DNA of 64,000 nucleotides, from NCBI GenBank assembly GCA_018268995.1, contig JAFDVL010000012.1, positions 62,001-126,000 on the forward strand, read 5' to 3'. Position 1 is the first letter of the stretch; each line of letters opens with the position of its first letter. Source of the stretch: Acidobacteriota bacterium (GTDB taxonomy: Bacteria; Acidobacteriota; Blastocatellia; RBC074). A program made the position numbers and the translations under genes. The notes under the pieces are model-generated. The model was given only the letters and a program-made list of their open reading frames with translations. It was not told the origin of the DNA and ran no database searches. This document shows positions 57,998 through 64,000 of this stretch, piece by piece.

Positions 57998-59626
57998 TCA
58001 AAAGTGATTACATTTCGCGCGAGCGGTTTTCCCACTCGCCGTTTCGTTCTTTGAGGGACGCGATGGTGCGGCTGTTTGATGGCCTGCCAAACGAACTTTC
58101 GTTCTCCCACGCCTTTGGACGGGTGTGGTCGCTCGCGTTTCTAAAGTCTGCCCCTGAACAGTAGCCATCACGAGGCGAACATCCGTAGATGCCGCCCCCT
58201 TCTCACTTGGCAGTGAGGCGTTCCGACTTTCCAACCGGGCTTTGTACCTCGTCATCAGAATGACTTTAACCTGAGCCGGTGGCGTTGACCGGGTAATCTC
58301 AACATCATTCTGACGGGCTTTGAGGTTGGTCGCGGCAATCCGGTCACTCGGCGCAGCCTGCCCGCATTTCAGGCATTGAAAAGCATCCCCCACGCGGTTC
58401 CTACGATCCAAAGAACCACACATCGGACACAATTGACTGCTATAGGCCGGATTGACCTGCTCTCGATGAAAACCTTTCACCGACGCCTTGAAATCTACGC
58501 GCTCGTTGGCAATTGAGCGATGCCATAACGACACGCGCCGTGATAGCTGCTTGCTGTGCGTTTTGCCACGCAAGTCTAAATTCTCCGTCACAACTATTCG
58601 GGGCTGTCTCGTTACGACAATCTGATTGATGGCATGATTCATGATGCGGCCAACGGTGGACTTGAGTTTGCCTTGCCACTTCTGTTGTTGCTGTTGGCCT
58701 AAATTGTTGCGCACAATGCGCGCGGCTTTTGCATGATTGCCCTTCGCAATCGCCTTATTTTTTACCGAATGTAGTTTGTTGCGTTTGCGTCCCTTGCCAC
58801 ACAACTGGTCAGAAGCCGTAAGGAGTGTTGGCCCTAATTCCTTCCCATACTCGTTGCCTTCTTCATCGGTAAAGACTTCAGTCAGCCCAGCGTCCACGGC
58901 GGCTACATCACCGGTTAGTGCCGCCACTTCCGGTAAATTAAATCCGGTGTGAATGTGAATGCAGCGGGTGGTCGGATCAAGCGCCAAGCGAATGTTACCT
59001 GCGATGGTGGTTTGCCCCTTCAGCACGATGGCGATGCGCTTGCCGGGCGTGAGTCCCGCCACTTCAATCACTTGTCGGAACGCATCGGTGCGGACGGTGT
59101 ACATGCCCAAATCTAGCGCGAGCGAGCGTGCGATTCGCACTTGTGGAGCGCGGCCTCTCAGTTTACGAAAGGTGCGCCGAATGTAGGCTTGCACTTGTTT
59201 GCGTTCAGCGACAGTCAGCTTGATAGCGGGATTCAGCGGGGCGCGGACTAAGATGAGTGTTGCCAGACGCGGCTCACTGTAAATAAGCCAGTTGGCGTAA
59301 TGACGCTGACTCTCCGTCCATTTGAGGGCGGGAATGCGAGTGCGAATTTCTTCGGCAAAGACGGCGTACCATTTCACGACGGTTTCGTGAGCGTCCTTGA
59401 GGGCGAGCTTCCAGGCGCATCCTTGTGGGCCAAAGGGCGAAACGTACTTGGCTTTGACCAGTTCATCACGCCGGATGCGATCAGTCAGCGCAGTAGTGAA
59501 GTTCGTTCCGGTCAGGTAAAAGTCGAGATGAGATTGCTTCTCATCTGCGTAAGCGCGAACCAGAGCTTCGGCTTGTTGCCATTTGCCAATATTTAGTTGT
59601 TCACTGACCCGCTTAACTGTTCGCAT
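57998..59626 (-). CDS. tnpB: TnpB (RNA-guided nuclease) with long basic C-terminal extension
   Basis: 542 residues, longer than the usual 370-450. RuvC-like residues: Asp245 in AAVDAGLTEVF, Glu348 in IVVTENLD, Asp428 in APSDRIAATNL; zinc finger Cys400/403/418/421 (CPMC...CLKC). TnpB proteins of IS200/IS605-type elements are RNA-guided DNA nucleases that aid transposon retention. Here no TnpA is present, so the unit is not autonomous. Residues about 440-542 form an extra Arg/Lys/Pro-rich tail. Catalytic residues are intact. CAGGAGC precedes the ATG. Just after the stop lies an imperfect palindrome (near 57985-58005) that may mark the element end. Confidence 0.9.
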   Translation of the reverse strand: MRTVKRVSEQLNIGKWQQAEALVRAYADEKQSHLDFYLTGTNFTTALTDRIRRDELVKAKYVSPFGPQGCAWKLALKDAHETVVKWYAVFAEEIRTRIPALKWTESQRHYANWLIYSEPRLATLILVRAPLNPAIKLTVAERKQVQAYIRRTFRKLRGRAPQVRIARSLALDLGMYTVRTDAFRQVIEVAGLTPGKRIAIVLKGQTTIAGNIRLALDPTTRCIHIHTGFNLPEVAALTGDVAAVDAGLTEVFTDEEGNEYGKELGPTLLTASDQLCGKGRKRNKLHSVKNKAIAKGNHAKAARIVRNNLGQQQQQKWQGKLKSTVGRIMNHAINQIVVTRQPRIVVTENLDLRGKTHSKQLSRRVSLWHRSIANERVDFKASVKGFHREQVNPAYSSQLCPMCGSLDRRNRVGDAFQCLKCGQAAPSDRIAATNLKARQNDVEITRSTPPAQVKVILMTRYKARLESRNASLPSEKGAASTDVRLVMATVQGQTLETRATTPVQRRGRTKVRLAGHQTAAPSRPSKNETASGKTARAKCNHF

Positions 59627-59721
59627 CTTGCTCCTGAATTATTTCCTTTAGCTTTTTTTATACTTTCGTAGCCCGTACAAGCGGGAACTGAAAACGTGAA
59701 CAATAGAAAGCAAGTCTTGTG

Positions 59722-60213
59722 TCATTTCGGCTTGAGAGCAGAGTAAATGCCGCTTGCGCTCGCATGTTTTTTAGATTTTGCCACCTTGTATTTGTTTAGC
59801 GACTCCTCCCACCCCTCTTTAGTACGCAGGTTGTAGAGATGCTTGGCACTGCGAGTTAAGGTCTGAGCTGCAACGTATTGATGATCTTCTGGGGTAACAG
59901 GCCGAGACGCCAGAATGTGAATCGTATAGTTTGTGTTGGCCTCCGCCGTGATCGTTAATTTGTATTCGCTCGCGATGGCAGCGATGAACGGGAATTCGGC
60001 TGCTGAAGTGACCTTGTAGGGAATAGAGGAGTTTAGTGTTACGGTGACAGGCGTGCCTGCGACTCTAATGCCGAGGTTGAGATATGCGCCTTCAGCGAGC
60101 TGATGTGAAACTGTTTGCTCTTCGTCAGCAGCGATCTGTCTTTGTACTGGAGCTTGGGCGAAGACATGGGTGAGTGTAAGGTACGCAAAACAAAGGAACC
60201 AGGTAATTTTCAT
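59722..60213 (-). CDS. Secreted hypothetical protein
   Basis: 163 residues with a signal peptide (MKITWFLCFAYLTLTHVFAQ). The mature part is beta-rich (YLNLGIRVAGTPVTVTLNSS; YKLTITAEANTNYTIHILAS) then helical and basic. No family known. It stands between the TnpB gene and the sigma factor, with about 190 bp of AT-rich DNA upstream (60214-60404). Confidence 0.5.
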   Translation of the reverse strand: MKITWFLCFAYLTLTHVFAQAPVQRQIAADEEQTVSHQLAEGAYLNLGIRVAGTPVTVTLNSSIPYKVTSAAEFPFIAAIASEYKLTITAEANTNYTIHILASRPVTPEDHQYVAAQTLTRSAKHLYNLRTKEGWEESLNKYKVAKSKKHASASGIYSALKPK

Positions 60214-60404
60214 CGTTTGTTAATAGTTTTTCTTCGACCATAGACACTTTCTCAGGTGGAAATGTCCCTAAAATAAAGCTTGTTATCACGTTTTTTGCAC
60301 TCATTTTTGTTCATTGTGATGTAGTTCGTCCTTGCGCAGACCTGGAGAATCCTGCCTGCTATAAGGCGAGTTCTTTTTTTATGAAATAAAGTGAGAAAAT
60401 TTGG

Positions 60405-60950
60405 CTAAACGTCCCGACTGAGATATTCAGCAAGGCGACTGCGGAGAAGGCAGGCTTTGTTTCGTAGTGTTTTGGGGCGAATGTTGAGCCGCTTCGCAAG
60501 TGCTTTACGGGCAATCTCGGGCCGCGACTCTGTCGTGTTGTAGTAGCCTATTAAGATTTCACGTTCCAGGTTTGAGAAATTGTTTAGACCATTGGTTAGT
60601 CGCTCATTTATTAGCTCTTTATCGTCATCCAGCATTGGCGGAGTTGGAAGGTTTTTGGCTTCGTTCAAGGATAGGGTCGGTGGTGTTTGTGCTAGATGCT
60701 CTCGCCAGATATTTCTGGCAACACCGTAGAAGAAAGATTTGCGGTTGATTGCTTTGCCACTGTCAAGGATTTTTGCCACTCGGTCAAAGGTTAAATCGGT
60801 AAGGTGAGACGGATCGATTGCGCCTCGAAAGGAAAAGAAAATAATTAGTGACTGCCGCATTTCTTCGTATTGTTCGGCGGCCTGTATCGGGCTTGTGTCA
60901 AAAACTTGTAACAACGTCTCCCATGAACTTATTGTTAACTCGACCCTCAT
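60405..60950 (-). CDS. ECF-like sigma factor
   Basis: 181 residues from the ATG at 60950; the open frame upstream is low-complexity. Region 2-like helices (AEQYEEMRQSLIIFFSFRGA; AINRKSFFYGVARNIWREHL, with the region 2.4-like YGVARNIWREH) and region 4-like helices (NFSNLEREILIGYYNTTESR; LAKRLNIRPKTLRNKACLLR) match extracytoplasmic-function sigma factors. No anti-sigma gene is obvious nearby. A tandem 15-bp repeat lies 76 bp upstream, possibly its own promoter. It may control the neighbouring envelope genes. Confidence 0.7.
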   Translation of the reverse strand: MRVELTISSWETLLQVFDTSPIQAAEQYEEMRQSLIIFFSFRGAIDPSHLTDLTFDRVAKILDSGKAINRKSFFYGVARNIWREHLAQTPPTLSLNEAKNLPTPPMLDDDKELINERLTNGLNNFSNLEREILIGYYNTTESRPEIARKALAKRLNIRPKTLRNKACLLRSRLAEYLSRDV

Positions 60951-61025
60951 TTGGTTTCTCCACACCCTATCTTTGAAAGCACCTTTGGTTGCCTTTGTCT
61001 GTAGGAGTAAGAAAAGCCTGTCACT

Positions 61026-61055
61026 GCAAAAATTATCTGGGCAAAAATTATCTGG
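61026..61055. repeat. Tandem 15-bp direct repeat upstream of the sigma factor gene
   Basis: GCAAAAATTATCTGG occurs twice head-to-tail (61026-61040, 61041-61055). On the minus strand each contains GATAAT, similar to a -10 element. Either recent slippage or a paired binding site. The rest of the 60951-61271 gap shows a CCCCATACCGCTACGGGG stem near 61230 and nothing else firm. Confidence 0.5.
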
Positions 61056-61271
61056 CGACAAACAATTCTTCCAGCCACATGTTTTTTTGAGAGGACTGAT
61101 CTTTAGCCAAGGGCATTGTACCTGATAGTCAGTAAAAAACAATGATTAACACTTGATTGTTGAAACCGCTCTTCCAAAGTCGCGCAAAGTTAGACATGCG
61201 CAGTTTTGGATGGGACGCTCTTCGGGACCCCATACCGCTACGGGGAAACGGTTGTTGGATGGGCTGCTGAG

Positions 61272-61307
61272 CAAGAGGGAGAAAGGCTGAAAACTCTCCC
61301 CCTCTTG
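61272..61307. terminator. Hairpin terminator after the outer-membrane barrel gene
   Basis: CAAGAGGGAGA and TCTCCCCCTCTTG arms (about 11 bp with a small bulge) around a 12-nt loop, 29-64 bp after the stop of the barrel gene. A T tract is clearer on the plus strand, so it may work in both directions. Confidence 0.55.
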
Positions 61308-61335
61308 TTTATGCTTATTCTCTATTTATTTGGCT

Positions 61336-63987
61336 TTATTTAACCGGGTCAGTGCCAAATAAGTTAAAGAACCTGCTCGTTTTGGTGGAAATCGAGAAAT
61401 ACGTCCCTTTTCGAGTCTGTCCGAAGAAGGAGTAGAAATCGTCTACCTTGCGAGCGTTGTAGCCAACAGCCAGGCGAATGTCGCTGATGGGCCAATAGCC
61501 AATCTCGGCTCCGTAGCTGTACCTCGTGCCGCCAAGCCCAAATTGTCCAAATCCTCGACCTTCAAGCGTGAAGTCAAAGTATCTGGCAAAGCGGTTCTGC
61601 AAACGCGCTTGATACAGGTAGGTGTCGGTGCTGGTACCGATTAAGTTCAGCCCGACTGATTGGCTATGCCGCCAGGCAAAGCGTCCGTAGAGTTCAACTT
61701 TCTGGGTCAGGTTGACTAAGCCATCCGAACTGATCTGCTGGATGTTTTCTGATTTCAAAGTGAAATTGAGAGCGCTTGTGCTTGGTATGTCGCGCTCATA
61801 GCGGCGAATGTCGTAGCTGAAGAGCATTGCCGTGCGGTCGGATTCCAAAGGACGCCAAGCCAGTGAGACGCGACCGGTTAGTTGATTCTGGCCATTATTT
61901 TCGCCTTTATTTTGGCCTTGTGGCATTTTTAGGTTCAGTAATGACTCCCGAATCTGCCCCATGAGGGTAAGAGAATCGCTCAGCTTGCCGGTTGCCCCTA
62001 AGCTGAAGATGTGTCCAAAGCCATTACGGTCGCGGAGTTCATAGCGGCTAGAAGCCTTGAAATCATGTCCTTCAGGGGCGTAACTCAACCCAAGAATGCC
62101 AGAGGTAAAGCTTCCTTGCTGCCCGGCAATATGGAAACCTTGCTCGACACCAAAATCCAATGACAGCGATTTGCGTAGCGATAACTGGTCATTAACGCCC
62201 AAGACCATGTAACTATCCGTGCTGCTGACGCCGTTTTCGATCTGATACCGACCGTTAAGGCCAATGCCAGCCCACGGTAGCTTGCTTTCAATCCCCATGC
62301 TGAGTTCGTGGCGACCGGCGGTTACCGCAAATCCATTGCTGCTTACGTCGGCAGTCGGAATGATGGGGGCTGAACCCATCCGATTGTTGATGACGAGTTT
62401 GGCGAATTTGTTGATTTCCCAGCTTGCGCCGAGAGTCGTCTGATTTGGAAACGACTGGTCATGTGAGGATGAGAGATTCTGTTCCCGTTGGAGGTTGATT
62501 TCCAACCGTTCCATTGGTTTGATCTCTGCTCCTACTGTGACCATTTGGGAAACTGTTTGTCCCGTCGCTACGGTGAACGTGTTGGTGGAAGGAGCAGTGA
62601 CAGTCCCGAGCCCTGTCCCAAATCCCGGATTGACAGCCGTGACTGTGCTTGAACCGTTATTGTTCAGGTCACGATAATCATAGCCGCCCGTTAATTTCAG
62701 CCAAGGAGTGATCTGTTGACTGTACGATGCCCCAAAAGTACGGCGATTGTTGTTTACGTTTGCCGTATGGTTGCGCTCGTCAATCCCTTCAATGCGTAGC
62801 GTGCCCCCTTTCACCGGGTCCATACTGTATTGCAGTGTTGTTCGCTGGTTGCCAGGTGTGACTGTCCCACCGAAAGGATTGTAAAAGCCTTGATCGGACT
62901 TCAGGCACACGCCCTGGAACTTGGAATTATAACGATGGAAGGGCAAGTTTAACTCAGCACGATAGGCATCTCCTGTTTGTGAGCCAGAGGCACCCGACCC
63001 ATTAAAAAAGAAATTGCCTGCGTTCATGAGTTCTCCACTCGTTCTTGCCCCTTCCACCGAGAGGAAGCCGGAGCCAAGCGATTTGCGAACATGTAGACCC
63101 CCAACTGTCCATGTATTCGCAGCGCCTTGTTTTTGGTCAACATAGCTTCCTCCAACCTCGAAGCCGGCTCTACCCCATTTGTATTGAGCGGCTCCCCCAT
63201 AGACAGAATTGCGCAGTCCGCCCTCTCGATGCTCGTAGGTGGCAATGATCTGCACAAGATTCAGGTTATAAGTAAAAGGATTGATTGGACGCAGGAAATA
63301 GATGGTTCCCATCGTGTAATCAATGTTGTAGTCAATATTTCGTTGCAACCCTTCTCGCTTGAGAATCACTTCGGGATTGCGACGGTCTCGGACCTCGACA
63401 AAGATTTGTTCGCTTCCGAGTAAAATATCGCGGTTACTCAGCACGCCATACCCAGTTGAGCCGCCAGCAAATACATCGCGCGCGAAGGCCGTATCGGGAC
63501 GTGCCCCAATCGCGGTAATGAATGAACCGCTGTCTTCCAGGTGAATTTTGCCACCGGTTAGACGGCGATTGTATTCCGCTAATGAATTGCTGTTACTCAA
63601 GCTCAAGGATGGCTGAAGTTGTGTTCGGTTCAGGTAATTGCCATTCTCGCGGCCTGAAAGGGTGAAGTCCCCGAACATGCCGTAAGAAGTGTTTCGCTCT
63701 AATAAAGCATAAATTTTGCTGTTAGAGAGCGTCTCGTTTTGGGATTGTGAAGTATCCCCGAACGTGTCGTAGCGACGCAGGCTATTGTCCAGATCAAACA
63801 AGCTGTTCTGGTTGGCGAACCGATTCAAGGGACGGGCTGAATCATAGCTGAACGTAACCATCGTCTTGTCGCTCAAAACAGGCGCTTTGATGAAGACTTG
63901 TCCACGTCCTTGTACTTGTTCATCCGTCCGCATGAAGGCGTTCTCCGGTGAAGCCTTACCAACTGACACAGTGGCATTCGAGACCAT
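61336..63987 (-). CDS. Large outer-membrane beta-barrel protein, truncated at the window end
   Basis: At least 883 residues; the frame stays open from 63987 to the window end, so the true start is probably outside. The visible part is a succession of amphipathic beta strands with aromatic girdle residues, typical of a big outer-membrane barrel (SKIYALLERNTSYGMFGDFT; YSYGAEIGYWPISDIRLAVG; AFARDVFAGGSTGYGVL). The segment ILKREGLQRNIDYNIDYTMG and FLRPINPFTYNLNLVQIIATYEHREG (split here) resembles large surface/barrel proteins of Bacteroidota and Acidobacteriota. No TonB box or plug can be seen in this part. Function unknown: transport or surface attachment. Confidence 0.65.
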   Translation of the reverse strand: MVSNATVSVGKASPENAFMRTDEQVQGRGQVFIKAPVLSDKTMVTFSYDSARPLNRFANQNSLFDLDNSLRRYDTFGDTSQSQNETLSNSKIYALLERNTSYGMFGDFTLSGRENGNYLNRTQLQPSLSLSNSNSLAEYNRRLTGGKIHLEDSGSFITAIGARPDTAFARDVFAGGSTGYGVLSNRDILLGSEQIFVEVRDRRNPEVILKREGLQRNIDYNIDYTMGTIYFLRPINPFTYNLNLVQIIATYEHREGGLRNSVYGGAAQYKWGRAGFEVGGSYVDQKQGAANTWTVGGLHVRKSLGSGFLSVEGARTSGELMNAGNFFFNGSGASGSQTGDAYRAELNLPFHRYNSKFQGVCLKSDQGFYNPFGGTVTPGNQRTTLQYSMDPVKGGTLRIEGIDERNHTANVNNNRRTFGASYSQQITPWLKLTGGYDYRDLNNNGSSTVTAVNPGFGTGLGTVTAPSTNTFTVATGQTVSQMVTVGAEIKPMERLEINLQREQNLSSSHDQSFPNQTTLGASWEINKFAKLVINNRMGSAPIIPTADVSSNGFAVTAGRHELSMGIESKLPWAGIGLNGRYQIENGVSSTDSYMVLGVNDQLSLRKSLSLDFGVEQGFHIAGQQGSFTSGILGLSYAPEGHDFKASSRYELRDRNGFGHIFSLGATGKLSDSLTLMGQIRESLLNLKMPQGQNKGENNGQNQLTGRVSLAWRPLESDRTAMLFSYDIRRYERDIPSTSALNFTLKSENIQQISSDGLVNLTQKVELYGRFAWRHSQSVGLNLIGTSTDTYLYQARLQNRFARYFDFTLEGRGFGQFGLGGTRYSYGAEIGYWPISDIRLAVGYNARKVDDFYSFFGQTRKGTYFSISTKTSRFFNLFGTDPVK

Positions 63988-64000
63988 GATCGTTGGTCGG

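Noticed and set aside
57950..59720. Complete IS200/IS605 transposon
   Set aside because: TnpA is absent and left and right ends could not be delimited with confidence.
61200..61300. Cyclic-di-GMP-type riboswitch from GGGACGC and CTACGGGG segments
   Set aside because: The conserved GCAAACC core and paired stems are not in order, and the strand does not precede a gene properly.

Overview
The window reads as bacterial accessory DNA, probably from an Acidobacteriota (Blastocatellia-like) genome. This placement is an inference from the cysteine-rich BACON-repeat secreted protein, the style of the large outer-membrane barrels and moderate GC; there is no rRNA or tRNA to confirm it. A complete partition/replication-type locus and a long one-directional block of replication and PRTRC-type genes suggest a large plasmid, chromid or plasmid-derived integrated element.

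Layout. (1) 1-14.5 kb is envelope and carbohydrate functions: the end of a BACON-repeat surface protein, a GMC-like oxidoreductase, a secreted TPR/barrel protein, then a minus-strand cluster. That cluster holds a GH17-like glucanase, a second secreted carbohydrate-active-type protein, an unusual sensor (periplasmic solute-binding domain, membrane segment, degenerate kinase-like domain), a receiver-domain protein and a sigma-54 AAA+ activator. A sigma-54-like promoter precedes the GMC gene. (2) 14.9-22 kb is decayed DNA around a maintenance locus: parA, a winged-helix partner, an array of about 22-bp-phased palindromes on both sides of the parA operon, and a Rep-like winged-helix protein. Debris here includes a ClpX-type zinc finger broken by an amber codon. 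(3) 22-57.9 kb is almost all minus strand and tightly packed. It holds secreted proteins, two tandem actin-like ATPases, and a PRTRC cassette recognisable as a prokaryotic ubiquitin-like system (E1/ThiF, E2-like protein B, 58-aa Ubl-like protein C, protein E) joined to a GHKL ATPase. Next come nucleotide and DNA metabolism genes (HD hydrolase, ASCH protein, class I NrdA), a UvrD-type helicase, a DnaB helicase, a MoxR/vWA/DUF6744-like triad, a 1,678-aa methyltransferase-helicase, a second Rep-like protein and a sigma-54 activator. (4) 58-64 kb holds a solitary TnpB with a long basic tail, a secreted protein, an ECF-like sigma factor and a large outer-membrane barrel that runs off the window.

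How the parts fit. ParA, its partner and the palindrome array are the likely segregation machinery; the ParM-like pair may be a second one. DnaB, UvrD, NrdA and the HD enzyme support element replication. The clearest regulatory link is a near-perfect -24/-12 promoter (56527-56542) directly behind the sigma-54 activator gene and facing the Rep-like gene. The most interesting system is the Ubl/E2/E1 cassette: it lacks a recognisable JAB protease and PRTRC ParB and instead carries a coupled GHKL ATPase and two actins.
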